Positions 8,517 to 16,910 of a stretch of 64,000 nt of DNA are shown here, one piece after another. The notes below the pieces were generated by a model. That model saw only the letters and a list, made by a program, of their open reading frames with translations, searched no databases and had not been told where the DNA came from. Source of the stretch: Myxococcus virescens (GTDB taxonomy: Bacteria > Myxococcota > Myxococcia > Myxococcales > Myxococcaceae); assembly GCF_900101905.1 (NCBI RefSeq), contig NZ_FNAJ01000012.1:79609-143608 (forward strand). The letters run 5' to 3'. The translations under genes and the position numbers were made by a program. The number at the start of each line of letters is the position of its first letter. Within the stretch, counting starts at the first letter, position 1.

Positions 8517-8900
8517 ATGGGTTCCTTCCAGCAGTTCCTGACGGACAAGAACATCCCCTCCGAGAAGCTCCTCCGCCTGTCGCGCCAGCTCGAGTCCTAC
8601 GGCTCCGAGGGCCGCACCCTCCTGAAGAAGCGGAGCGCCCGTCGCCGTGACAAGGACGCGCAGGGAAAGAGCTACGAGTCGCTGTCCATCGGCAAGCCGA
8701 AGAGTGGCCGGGGCGTCAGCGCCCAGCAGCTCCAGGCCGCGCTGGGAGACCTGCCACTGACGGCCAGCGTGCGCGGGAAGCTGGTGCGCGCCGTCAACGC
8801 GGTGCTGGGCAAGCAGGGCGGAAGCCCGGTGGACGCGCCCGCGCTCTTCGGCGCCAGCCCCGTGCGCCGCGGCGCCACGGCGAAGAAGTCCGCGAGCTGA
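8517..8900 (+). CDS. Small basic protein of unknown function
   Basis: A 127-aa protein starting at the ATG at 8517, behind a purine-rich GAAGAGAGAAG. It is rich in Lys, Arg and Ser, with no signal peptide or membrane segment (MGSFQQFLTDKNIPSEKLL at the start). A basic stretch, LLKKRSARRRDKDAQGKSY, lies around residues 40-60. A C-terminal helical part (AALGDLPLTASVRGKLVRAVNAVL) is followed by a flexible tail ending ATAKKSAS. It could bind nucleic acid or an acidic partner, but this rests on charge alone. It sits between the His-tailed lipoprotein and a Cys-containing unknown protein in the same apparent operon. Confidence 0.62.
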   Translation: MGSFQQFLTDKNIPSEKLLRLSRQLESYGSEGRTLLKKRSARRRDKDAQGKSYESLSIGKPKSGRGVSAQQLQAALGDLPLTASVRGKLVRAVNAVLGKQGGSPVDAPALFGASPVRRGATAKKSAS

Positions 8901-8915
8901 GAGGAGCGCGCGCCC

Positions 8916-9518
8916 ATGTCCGGCCATGCCATGTCCACCGTGCTTCCCTGTGAGCTGCGACGCGATGGAGACCGGCTGTTCGACGTCTCCATGTGGTGCC
9001 TCGGGCGGGATGTCCTCTGCCCGGAGGGGAACCTCCTCGTTCGACGAGGGCTCGTGCGTCACGCGCGCCCCGAAGGCGCGGAGGGGCAGAGTCCCTACAC
9101 GGTGGGCCTTCCGGATGGTGGGCGCCTGACGCTGTGGGGCTTCGGCGCGCTGTGTGAGTGCGGCGAAGCCATCTTCGTCCCTCGGGCGGGCTTCGCGCCC
9201 GTCCTGCTGGAGGAGGTGCCGGGCCGTCTGCCGTTTCGCGCGGAGGAGCTGGGTCCGGCGCGCTCGCCGACCACGGGGCACGAGCGGCGGGCGCTGCGCG
9301 CGGGGCTCGCCTCGCTGGCGGGGTGGCTGGCCGAGCACGAGGATTGGATTTCCTCCGAGATGGGGCCGTCCTGGCGCCGTGAGTGCTTCGGGGCACGCCG
9401 CAAAGCGGCGCCTGTCGCGGCGGACGGACTGGCCTTGGCGTGGCGGCGCTTCGCCTCCCGCGTTCGTTCCCTGGATTCTGGATTCAATGTCTGCACCGCC
9501 CCGGTCGCCGGGGCTTGA
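8916..9518 (+). CDS. Unknown 200-aa protein with Cys motifs
   Basis: I do not recognise this protein. The ATG at 8916 is preceded by GAGAGGAG. The N-terminal half has four spaced cysteines that could form a metal site (MWCLGRDVLCPEG and ALCECGEAIF, about residues 27-37 and 79-83). The C-terminal half is Ala/Arg/Trp-rich and helical (LASLAGWLAEHEDWISSEM). There is no signal peptide. It lies 15 bp after the small basic protein gene, and its stop overlaps the ribosome-binding site (GAGGAGG) of the TPR gene that follows, so translation of the two is probably coupled. Confidence 0.65.
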   Translation: MSGHAMSTVLPCELRRDGDRLFDVSMWCLGRDVLCPEGNLLVRRGLVRHARPEGAEGQSPYTVGLPDGGRLTLWGFGALCECGEAIFVPRAGFAPVLLEEVPGRLPFRAEELGPARSPTTGHERRALRAGLASLAGWLAEHEDWISSEMGPSWRRECFGARRKAAPVAADGLALAWRRFASRVRSLDSGFNVCTAPVAGA

Positions 9519-9528
9519 GGAGGCCATC

Positions 9529-11262
9529 ATGTTGGCGCGACTGCTCCGAGCCGATGAACCTTCCGTCCATGCCCGCGCGCCGTGGGAGGATGTCGCGGAT
9601 GACGCGCTCCCCACGCCGCTCCTGCGCGAGGGACTGGGTAACGCACATCTGGGCGTCACCACCGCCAGGCCCCAGGCCCAGGCGTGGTTCGACCAGGGCC
9701 TGCGGCTGTTGCACCTGGGGTGGGGCGGGGAAGCCCGCCGCGCCTTCGCGCAGGCCACGCGCGAGGATTCGTCGCTGGCCATGGCCTGGTGGGGGCTCGC
9801 CCTCACGCGAGGCTCCGGTGCCCGCTTCGCCGCCGCCCGCGCGGAGGCCATGGGCCGTGCGCTGGCCCTGAGCGAGGGCACGACGGACCGCGAGCAGCGC
9901 TACATCGTCGCGGGCAGTCTGCTGGCGGAGAAGGGGCCGGCCCATGGGCGCCACGCCTTCGTGCGTGACATGGAGTGCCTCATCGACCGCTATCCCGAGG
10001 ACGGCGACGCGCGGCTGCTGCTCGCGGGCTTTCTCCTGGACGGCTACGAGCCGGATGGCAGGCCCGGGCAGGGGCAGCCGTATGCGCAGGCCCTGCTGCG
10101 CGAGCTGCTGCGCTCACACCCGGACCACGCGGGCGTCCACCATGCATGGGTGCAGGCCATGCTGAACAGCGGCCGGCCCGAGGCTGCCCGTGACAGTGCT
10201 CACCGCCTGGTGACGCTGGCGCCTCGTGCCAGCCCCGCGCTGCTCTCCGCGGGGCGCCTGCTTCAGCGGGTCGGGCTGGTGGCGGAGGCCCGGCGCGTGC
10301 TGGAGGCCACGGTGGCCGCGGACGATGCGTACCTGTCCGAGGAAGGACTGCGCACCGCCGACGCGCCGAGTGCCGAGGCGGCCATGCGGCTGCTCAGCCA
10401 GGGCTGCGCCGAAGCGGGCCAGTACGGCGAGTCCCAGGCGTGGGCCCGTCGCCTGCGGCAGCGGGTGGAAGGGGCTGGCGGCGACGATCAGGCGCTGCTG
10501 TTCGCCGCCGCCACGATGGTGTCCGCGCACCTGCGCTTCGGCTTCTGGCGTGCGGCGGCGGACGTGCCCATGGAGCTGTCTGATACGGCCAGCCCGGCGG
10601 AGCGGGCGCTGCGGGACGGGATTCGTCAGTACACGAGAGGACTCAGCCTGCTCGAGGCCGCGCGGCTGGGCGAGGTGGAGCGGGTATGCAATTCACTGGA
10701 TGCGCAACATGCGCTCCTGGCGGAGGCTCGCCGCTCGGAGGACCTGTCCCTGTGTCCACGAGATGTGGCGCGGGTGGTGGAGGTGGCCGCTCATGAGCTG
10801 CGTGGCGCACTGGAGGCCCGCAGGGGCGAGGTGGGCCGCGCCGAGGCCACGCTGACGCGTGCGTGGCGGCTGGAGCGGCGGCTTCGGGCAGCAGGGCCCG
10901 CGGCCTTCTCCCGGCCCGCGCGCGAGGCGCTGGTCCGGTTGCGTCTGCGCACGGAGCGCGAGGACAAGGCGGTGGGGCTGGCGAAGACGCTGGTGGCGGA
11001 GCGGCCTGGGTGCGGGCACTTGCGACTGCTGTCCGCGGAGTCCCAGGTGGCGCTCGGCGCTTGGAGCAGCGCGGTGGAGGACTTCGCCGCGTTCCTCGAC
11101 TGCTGGCGTGACGCGGACCCGCATCAGCCGGAGCTTCGCCGCGCTCGGGCCTTCATCGCCGGGCGGGGGCGCCTGCTGCGGCTCGTGCGCCCGCCGGAGC
11201 TCCTCGCCCTGCGGGAGACCGGGGCCCCGGCCCTCGCGGCGCAGGGGACGGTGTCCTGCTGA
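9529..11262 (+). CDS. Tetratricopeptide-repeat protein
   Basis: A 577-aa protein starting at the ATG at 9529 with GAGGAGG 6 nt upstream. After a short N-terminal segment, residues of about 45-90 carry AWFDQGLRLLHLGWGGEAR and then RAFAQATREDSSLAMAWWG, a pattern common at the start of a TPR family in which an FDQGLRLL repeat is followed by an AMAWWGLAL repeat. Further TPR-like helix pairs continue to the end (PRASPALLSAGRLLQRVGL, for example). There is no signal peptide, so it is probably cytoplasmic and acts as a scaffold. It is the last of four closely spaced genes beginning at 7932. The only link to metal is the context. Confidence 0.75.
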   Translation: MLARLLRADEPSVHARAPWEDVADDALPTPLLREGLGNAHLGVTTARPQAQAWFDQGLRLLHLGWGGEARRAFAQATREDSSLAMAWWGLALTRGSGARFAAARAEAMGRALALSEGTTDREQRYIVAGSLLAEKGPAHGRHAFVRDMECLIDRYPEDGDARLLLAGFLLDGYEPDGRPGQGQPYAQALLRELLRSHPDHAGVHHAWVQAMLNSGRPEAARDSAHRLVTLAPRASPALLSAGRLLQRVGLVAEARRVLEATVAADDAYLSEEGLRTADAPSAEAAMRLLSQGCAEAGQYGESQAWARRLRQRVEGAGGDDQALLFAAATMVSAHLRFGFWRAAADVPMELSDTASPAERALRDGIRQYTRGLSLLEAARLGEVERVCNSLDAQHALLAEARRSEDLSLCPRDVARVVEVAAHELRGALEARRGEVGRAEATLTRAWRLERRLRAAGPAAFSRPAREALVRLRLRTEREDKAVGLAKTLVAERPGCGHLRLLSAESQVALGAWSSAVEDFAAFLDCWRDADPHQPELRRARAFIAGRGRLLRLVRPPELLALRETGAPALAAQGTVSC

Positions 11263-11467
11263 GCGGTGCCCGAGTGGCACGGGGGCTGCCGCCTGTTCAC
11301 GGTCCATCAGGCGCCCATCAAACGTGCGCCCCACCTTCGGGGCTCATTGCCCGCGCGTCGCGGGTTGACTGTCACCCGCTGGAAGTCCTCGCCGTGCGGG
11401 CGTCCACCGGCCGCGCTGGCGGCTCCCGCCGCTTGACGGAGCCTCGCCGTTCGCGCGAGGAGGGGGC

Positions 11468-12019
11468 ATGCCCACCTTCCGCCTCAAGCAGGACCAGGCC
11501 GCGTTGCTCGTCGTGGACATCCAGGAGCGACTGTGCGCCGCCATGGACCGGGACGCGCTGGACCGGATGCTCAGCCGCACCACCGCCGCCATCGAGGGCG
11601 CTCGCGCGCTGGGGCTCCCCATCCTCCTCACCGAGCAGTACCCCCAGGGCCTGGGGCCCACGCATTCGCTGCTGCGGATGCGGGTGCTGAAGGACGTCAA
11701 GGCGGTGGAGAAGCTGGAGTTCAGCGCCGCCGTGCCAGACGTGCTGGCCTCGCTCGGCGGGCGCACGCAGGTGCTGGTGGCGGGCATGGAGACGCACATC
11801 TGCGTCTTCCAGACGGTGCGCGACCTGGCCGAACGCGGCCTGTCCCCGTTCCTGCTCACGGACGCCGTGCTGTCCCGCGCGCAGGAGGACCGGCAGGTGG
11901 GCCTCCAGTTGTGCCGTGACGCGGGCGCGCACGTCGTCACGGTGGAGGCCGCGCTGTTCGACCTGCTCGGGCGCGCCGGCACGCCCGAGTTCAAGCAGGT
12001 CTCCGCAGCGGTCCGCTGA
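11468..12019 (+). CDS. Isochorismatase-like cysteine hydrolase
   Basis: A 183-aa soluble hydrolase. The family triad is complete: Asp17 in LLVVDIQE, Lys82 in AVEKLEFSA, and Cys112 in ETHICVFQT. The length is typical for the single-domain isochorismatase-like group, whose members hydrolyse amides, nitriles or related compounds; the substrate cannot be read from sequence. AGGAGGGGGC precedes the ATG. The gene ends 3 bp before the stop of the convergent znuB, so the two transcripts must meet here. No siderophore genes are nearby, so a siderophore role is not supported. Confidence 0.85.
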   Translation: MPTFRLKQDQAALLVVDIQERLCAAMDRDALDRMLSRTTAAIEGARALGLPILLTEQYPQGLGPTHSLLRMRVLKDVKAVEKLEFSAAVPDVLASLGGRTQVLVAGMETHICVFQTVRDLAERGLSPFLLTDAVLSRAQEDRQVGLQLCRDAGAHVVTVEAALFDLLGRAGTPEFKQVSAAVR

Positions 12020-12022
12020 CCC

Positions 12023-12895
12023 TCAGCGCGCCTTCTGTACCGCGTGGACGAGCATCCGGAGGACGGTCGCCACGGCCACCATGGCCGCGGCGAACACCGT
12101 CTGCGAGCCGCCCACGGGGAAGTCGTAGAAGAACGCGAAAAGATAGCCACCCACGCCCGCGATGGCGCCGAAGAGCGTGGCGACGAAGAAGGTCCACGGT
12201 AGCCGCAGCTCCAACATCAGCGCGGCGATGGCGGACAGCGTGGAGAAGGCGAACACCGGCAGCGCGCCCAGCGCCCGGGCGCACACGCCCACCATGACGC
12301 CGATGCTGACCATCAGCACGCCGTCCAGCAGGCGCACCGGCAGCCCCTGCACCAGCGCTCCCGTCCGGTCGAAGCTGGCGAAGGTGATGCCCCGGTACCA
12401 CCACAGGTGGATGAACATGACGCCACCGCCAGCGATGGCCACCGTGTAGAGCTGCTCGGGCGTCACCAGCACCGCCGTGCCGAAGAGGATGCCCTGGATG
12501 TCGTGCGCCTCTTGCGCGATGCGGTCTCCCACGAGCACCGCGGCGCCGCCCGCCAGCGCATACGCCAGGCCCAGCAGGCTCTCCCGTGTGAGGCGCAGCT
12601 TCGCTGGCTCCGTCATCAGCAACAGGGTGGCCAACAGCGCCAGGGTGGTGGCCCCCAGCACGGGCTCCACGTGCGTGCCCAGGTGGATGGCCGCGTAGAA
12701 GGCCAGCGCCACGCCCAGGCCCGCGGATTGGGCCACCGCGGCGCTGACGAACACCATGCGCCGCAGCACCACATACACGCTCAGGAAGCCCAGCACGCCG
12801 CCCGCGATGAGCGCGCACAGCAGCGGGTCCCTGAACAAATCGAACGCCAGGTGGAACTGCTCCCACTTGGACGGTTCAGCGAGCGTCGTTTCCAC
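12023..12895 (-). CDS. znuB: Zinc/manganese-type ABC transporter permease (ZnuB-like)
   Basis: Inner-membrane permease of 290 aa for a metal ABC importer. It contains about eight or nine hydrophobic segments, starting with LLCALIAGGVLGFLSVYVVL and including the family-typical RRMVFVSAAVAQSAGLGVAL. The start is taken as GTG at 12895, 20 bp inside the end of znuC; the longer open frame upstream is a shadow of znuC. It is the last gene of the leftward operon with porin, ZnuA, lipoprotein and ZnuC. The ABC-3 family carries Zn, Mn or Fe; zinc is preferred here because of the His-rich partners, which is inference. Confidence 0.85.
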   Translation of the reverse strand: METTLAEPSKWEQFHLAFDLFRDPLLCALIAGGVLGFLSVYVVLRRMVFVSAAVAQSAGLGVALAFYAAIHLGTHVEPVLGATTLALLATLLLMTEPAKLRLTRESLLGLAYALAGGAAVLVGDRIAQEAHDIQGILFGTAVLVTPEQLYTVAIAGGGVMFIHLWWYRGITFASFDRTGALVQGLPVRLLDGVLMVSIGVMVGVCARALGALPVFAFSTLSAIAALMLELRLPWTFFVATLFGAIAGVGGYLFAFFYDFPVGGSQTVFAAAMVAVATVLRMLVHAVQKAR

Positions 12896-13688
12896 GGTGA
12901 GGTCCCAGGGGCGCGCGTTGGCAGTACTCGTCGCCGTACTGGCGGCGGAAGGCGGGGTGACAGAAGACGGTGCGGGCATCGCCCATGACGAAGGCGGACG
13001 TCTCGCGGTCCACGAAGACGAGCACGTCCGCGTGCTCGGCGGCGACCTCCAGGTCGTGGCACACCACCACCACGCCCAGGCCCCGCTCACGCGACAGCGT
13101 GCACAGTCGCTGCATCGTTTCGTGCTCGGCGACGGCGTCCATGGCGGCGGTGGGCTCGTCCAGGAGCACCAGGTCCGCCTCGGTGGCCACCAGCCGCGCC
13201 AGCAGCGTGCGCTGCTTCTGGCCCTCGGACAGCTCGCGGTAGGGCCGCGAGGCGAAGGCCTTCGCGCCGGCCGTCTCCAGCGCGCTCTGCACGGCCTGCC
13301 GGTCCGCCTTCCGGGCGAAGGGCCACAGGAAGCTCCAGCCGCGCAGGCGCCCCCACGCCGTCAGCTCGCCCGCGCGCAGTGGCAGCAGCGAGTCGATGGC
13401 GGACGTCTGCGGCACATAGGCACTGCGCACCTGAGCGGAGGCGCGGGAGATGGTGCCCGACACCGGCGGCTGCATGCCCAGCAGCGTTCGGAACCAGGTA
13501 CTCTTGCCGGAGCCGTTGCGGCCCACCACCGCCACGAACTGGCCGCGGCGAATGGTCAGGTCGATGGGCGGCAGGATGGCCTTGCCGTCGTAACCGATGA
13601 CGAGCTTCTCGCAGGTGAGCAACGCGTCACCCGGCGCGAAGGTGGCGGGCACCGCGTGCGCGCCGTCCGTGGGCTCAACGGTCTTCAC
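12876..13688 (-). CDS. znuC: Metal ABC transporter ATP-binding protein (ZnuC-like)
   Basis: ATPase subunit of the same importer, 270 aa. It shows Walker A GRNGSGKST, Q-loop region AYVPQTSAID, signature LSEGQKQR, Walker B LVLLDEP and switch His in VVVVCHDLE. The domain starts at about residue 25 after a short extension. Its start overlaps the upstream lipoprotein gene by 14 bp and its end overlaps znuB by 20 bp, so the three are translationally linked. Confidence 0.88.
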   Translation of the reverse strand: MKTVEPTDGAHAVPATFAPGDALLTCEKLVIGYDGKAILPPIDLTIRRGQFVAVVGRNGSGKSTWFRTLLGMQPPVSGTISRASAQVRSAYVPQTSAIDSLLPLRAGELTAWGRLRGWSFLWPFARKADRQAVQSALETAGAKAFASRPYRELSEGQKQRTLLARLVATEADLVLLDEPTAAMDAVAEHETMQRLCTLSRERGLGVVVVCHDLEVAAEHADVLVFVDRETSAFVMGDARTVFCHPAFRRQYGDEYCQRAPLGPHRGNDAR

Positions 13689-14523
13689 GTCGGACCTCCG
13701 CCTGGGGCTCCAAGGCCGCCAGTGCTTCCACCATCGCGGTCCGGATGGCGGCGTTCTCGGGGGCGTTCAGGTCCACCACGCCGTCAGGACCCGGCGTGGT
13801 GGCCGCCCAGTCCAGCGAGTCGAACAGCGTGGGCGCCAGCGCCAGGCGCAGGGCGAGCTTCACGCGCGGCTTGTTCTCGCGGTCCGCGGGGATGTCCACC
13901 GTGCCGCGCAGCACCATCAGCGGCGTGGCCTCCTCCGCCGCCGCCAACGCGAGCCGGAAGCGGCGCTCATCGTTGAAGCGGGGCGTGGCGCGGCTGTCGC
14001 GTACCGCGCCTTCCAGGTTTACCGACGACACGTCCCACTGGTAGCGGCTGACGTGGGTTCGGCCCAGCTCGCAGGACGGCTCACAGCCGGGCGACAGCGT
14101 CTGGTCCGCCAGCAGGTCCAGGTCCGCGTCCACGTGCAGGCTGGCCACCGTGGCCTCCGCGCCGCCGCCACCGCCATCCAGCTCCGCCTGGATGTCCTCG
14201 TAGTCCACCAGCGAGCCATCGTCGTGGTGGCAGTGGCCGTTGTGGCAGTTGGTGTAGCCCGGCGGCGGGTTGGCGGGGTCGAAGGTTGTGGGGCCGCGGG
14301 TGCCGCCGCCGCCCACCAGGTCGATGTGGTCCACGCCCAGCGCGGCGCCGTCCAGGCGAAGCTCGAAGTCGGAGGCGAGCCGCTGGAAGCCGTTGCCTGC
14401 GTCGCGCCCGGCCACCGGCGTGTAGTCCGCGCGGACGGCGGGCTCCAGCACCGCGAAGCTCTCTCCGGGCTCCAGCGCGCAGCCGGACAGGAAGAGCAGG
14501 GAAAGGAGGAGACGGGTCCGCAT
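13675..14523 (-). CDS. Cys/His-rich periplasmic lipoprotein within zinc operon
   Basis: A 282-aa lipoprotein (MRTRLLLSLLFLSGCALEPG, lipobox LSGC, Cys15). Its most striking part is a compact metal-ligand cluster, YTNCHNGHCHHDDGSLVDYE, at about residues 91-110. A second Cys pair follows in SPGCEPSCELGRTHVSRY. The rest is beta-rich (RFRLALAAAEEATPLMVLRG and similar) and may form one domain. It lies between znuA and znuC and overlaps znuC by 14 bp, so it is made together with the transporter. A role in metal capture or delivery to ZnuA, or as a periplasmic metal buffer, is a reasonable inference. I know no named family for it. Confidence 0.78.
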   Translation of the reverse strand: MRTRLLLSLLFLSGCALEPGESFAVLEPAVRADYTPVAGRDAGNGFQRLASDFELRLDGAALGVDHIDLVGGGGTRGPTTFDPANPPPGYTNCHNGHCHHDDGSLVDYEDIQAELDGGGGGAEATVASLHVDADLDLLADQTLSPGCEPSCELGRTHVSRYQWDVSSVNLEGAVRDSRATPRFNDERRFRLALAAAEEATPLMVLRGTVDIPADRENKPRVKLALRLALAPTLFDSLDWAATTPGPDGVVDLNAPENAAIRTAMVEALAALEPQAEVRREDR

Positions 14524-14526
14524 GGC

Positions 14527-15450
14527 TCAGGTCCCCTTGCCAGCGAGCCCCTTCTCCAGGCGCTCGACCATTTCGTTGATGTGCTGGAGGTACGTCTCCT
14601 TCGCCTTGAAGTCCGTGCCGCCGTGCAGGGTGACGAGCGGCGCGGGAATCTTCGAGGCCACCAGCCGCGCGGTGGTGTCCGGGTAGTAGCTCTCCATCAG
14701 CACCATGCGCGCCTTTCGCTGACGGCCCTGGGCCAGGACGCTCGCGACGTGCGACGGGTTGGGCGGGATGCCGGGCTTGGGCTCCAGGTAGGCGATGGTG
14801 TCGAAGCCCAGCCAGTCCGCCAGGTACGCCATGGTCCGGTGGTAGGCGATGACGGGCTGGCCACGCAGCGCCGCCAGCCGCTTCTCCCAGTCCGCGCGCG
14901 ACTTCTCCAACTCGGTGGTGAAGGTGGCGAGGTTGTCGCGGTAGGCCTGCGCGTTCTTCGGATCCAACTGCGCCAGCCGGTCGGTGATGGCGCGCGCCAC
15001 GGACAGCGCCTGGCGCGGGTCATAGAAGAAGTGCGGGTTGCCGCCCGGGTGGACGTCGCCCTGGCCCCGGTCCACCTGCGCCGTGGGGACCTCCAGCAGC
15101 TTCACGAACTGCGAGGCCACCAGGTAGCCCGGGTTGCCCACGAGGATTTTCGGGTTGCGCGCGCCCACCTGGAGCGTGGGCAGCCAGCCGACTTCCAGGT
15201 CCAGGCCCACCGCGATGAGCAGGTCCGCGCGGTTGAGCGCCAGGGCGAGGTTCGGCTTGGCATCCACGAAGTGCGGGTCCTGGCTGGACAGCGCCAGGGC
15301 CTGCACTTTGACGTGGTCGCCGCCCACGGCCTTCGTCAACGCGGCCAGGTCCGGCAGGGTGGTGACGACGTTGAGGTCCGCGCGAGCGGGGGACGCGACG
15401 AAGAGGGTGAAGGCGGCGCACACGGCCGCGAACAGACGGGAGAGACGCAT
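14527..15450 (-). CDS. znuA: Zinc/manganese ABC transporter substrate-binding protein (ZnuA-like)
   Basis: Periplasmic metal-binding protein of the cluster A-I family, about 307 aa. The signal peptide ends SPARA before DLNVVTTLPDLAALTKAVGG. Metal-ligand candidates are His in SSQDPHFVDAKP, His in GGNPHFFYDP, His in VIAYHRTMAYLADWLGF and an acidic residue in LMESYYPD. The usual His-rich loop is only a short DVHPGGNPH segment. Two ATGs are possible (15456 and 15450); 15450 is preferred because AAGGAG then lies 8 nt upstream instead of 2. The gene follows the porin gene by about 24 bp. Confidence 0.87.
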   Translation of the reverse strand: MRLSRLFAAVCAAFTLFVASPARADLNVVTTLPDLAALTKAVGGDHVKVQALALSSQDPHFVDAKPNLALALNRADLLIAVGLDLEVGWLPTLQVGARNPKILVGNPGYLVASQFVKLLEVPTAQVDRGQGDVHPGGNPHFFYDPRQALSVARAITDRLAQLDPKNAQAYRDNLATFTTELEKSRADWEKRLAALRGQPVIAYHRTMAYLADWLGFDTIAYLEPKPGIPPNPSHVASVLAQGRQRKARMVLMESYYPDTTARLVASKIPAPLVTLHGGTDFKAKETYLQHINEMVERLEKGLAGKGT

Positions 15451-15474
15451 GGTCATGGCTCCTTCGAAAGGGGT

Positions 15475-16833
15475 TTAGAACGCGTGGGCGCCGTGGGCGC
15501 CGGTCACCAGCTCGAGCGCGAGCATCAGGGAATAGCCGGGCTCATCCCGCCACCCGGCATGGTCCCTGGCGCCCTGGAGGCGCAGCCGGGAGAACTCGGT
15601 GGGCCAGAAGGTGACGTTGGCGGACACGCGGTTGCGTGACTCCGTCCAGTCCGGGTCCAACGGGTCGGTGACGCGCGCTCCGTCTTCGCCTCGCGCCGCC
15701 GTTCCCAGCTCGTAGCGCAGCGCGGTGGCCCACCGCGGCGAGAAGCGCCACGCGGCCTGCGCGTAGGTGTTGAAGTCCGTCAGCACGTCCCCGGGCACCT
15801 GGCGGCGGCGGTAGAAGGCCTCCGCCTGGAGCGTGATGAGCGTGGTGTTGTGGGCCTGGGTGATGGGCCGGTAGCGCAGGTACAGGTCCGTGCCGAAGAC
15901 GTCCGTGCGGTTGCGGTAGCCGGTGGGATTGGGACCGGTGGCGGTGGACAAGCCCCACATGAGGGACAGGTCATCCGACAGCGGGAAGAACTGCTTCACC
16001 GCGCCGGTGAGCTGCAAGTCGAACGGAGACCGCACCCGTTCGCTGGTGGCGCCCAGGAAGCTGCGCGCGGTGGCCTCGCCGGTGGCGTCGGTGGTGCTGC
16101 CAATCACCTCCACGTACCAGGGCAGGGGAGCCAGCCAGGACACCTCGGCGCCCAGTCCGCGGTTGCTTTCGCCTCCGAAGATGCGGCCCACGGCGAAGGG
16201 CTGGTCCACGAAGTCCCACGAATGCGGGTGCGTGGGGTTGATGCGGCCGAAGCGCGTGAGGAACTGACCGGCGCGCACCTGGAGGTTGTAGGGCAGCGCC
16301 AGCGTGGTGCCGTAGGCCTCTTCGATTTCCACGCCGAACTGGCTGAAGACGATGTTGGCGTCGAACCGGAAGTAGGGGTCCACCACCGAGCCGATGGACA
16401 GCTCCAACTGCTGCAGGTTGAAGCCGTTGCGCGTGGGGTCGTGCGCGCCGCTCTGCAGGGGCTCCTTGTCCGTGAAGGCCGCGGCGGCCACGTCCAGGAT
16501 GAAGCTCAGGTCCAGGAAGTTCGCGCCCGTGTTGGGATTGTTCACCCCGGGGATGGAGAGCGCGGAGCCCCCGCCAGGAATGGAGGCCGGCGGCGCCGCG
16601 GTACCGGTGGGCGCGTTCTGCTGCGCGGACGCGGCATCGCTGCCAAGCGCCTTCTCAATCTCCTCCAACTCCTCGGGTGTGAGGGCGGGCGCGGCGTCTT
16701 CCCGCGGCTCCTGCACGGGGGCGTCCGCCGGAGGCGCGGAGGCGTCCTGGGCGCTGGCGCCGCTGGCGAACAGCAAGGGCGTGAGTGAAACGACGATGAG
16801 AGCGCCGTGAGCACGGCGCGAACGGGTTGCCAC
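15475..16833 (-). CDS. Outer-membrane porin of zinc operon
   Basis: A 452-aa outer-membrane protein with a signal peptide (ends ASGASA) and a Pro/Ala/Glu-rich linker to about residue 95. The rest is alternating aromatic beta strands to the C-terminus (RFDANIVFSQFGVEIEEAYG, YNLQVRAGQFLTRFGRINP, RVSANVTFWPTEFSRLRLQG). It lacks a TonB box and plug domain, so it looks like a passive or gated porin and not a TonB-dependent receptor. The GTG at 16833 has GAGGAG about 9 nt upstream. Co-transcription with ZnuABC suggests it admits the metal through the outer membrane. Confidence 0.8.
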   Translation of the reverse strand: MATRSRRAHGALIVVSLTPLLFASGASAQDASAPPADAPVQEPREDAAPALTPEELEEIEKALGSDAASAQQNAPTGTAAPPASIPGGGSALSIPGVNNPNTGANFLDLSFILDVAAAAFTDKEPLQSGAHDPTRNGFNLQQLELSIGSVVDPYFRFDANIVFSQFGVEIEEAYGTTLALPYNLQVRAGQFLTRFGRINPTHPHSWDFVDQPFAVGRIFGGESNRGLGAEVSWLAPLPWYVEVIGSTTDATGEATARSFLGATSERVRSPFDLQLTGAVKQFFPLSDDLSLMWGLSTATGPNPTGYRNRTDVFGTDLYLRYRPITQAHNTTLITLQAEAFYRRRQVPGDVLTDFNTYAQAAWRFSPRWATALRYELGTAARGEDGARVTDPLDPDWTESRNRVSANVTFWPTEFSRLRLQGARDHAGWRDEPGYSLMLALELVTGAHGAHAF

Positions 16834-16910
16834 CTGGAACGCTCCTCGAACAGGGCGCCCGCGAAGCGGTCACGCCCACCAATGACCTGAAAGACCTCGG
16901 ACGACGCACG

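Noticed and set aside
8916..11262. Frameshift joining the Cys protein gene and the TPR gene
   Set aside because: Each has its own start, ribosome site and stop, and the frames differ as expected for two genes with coupled translation.
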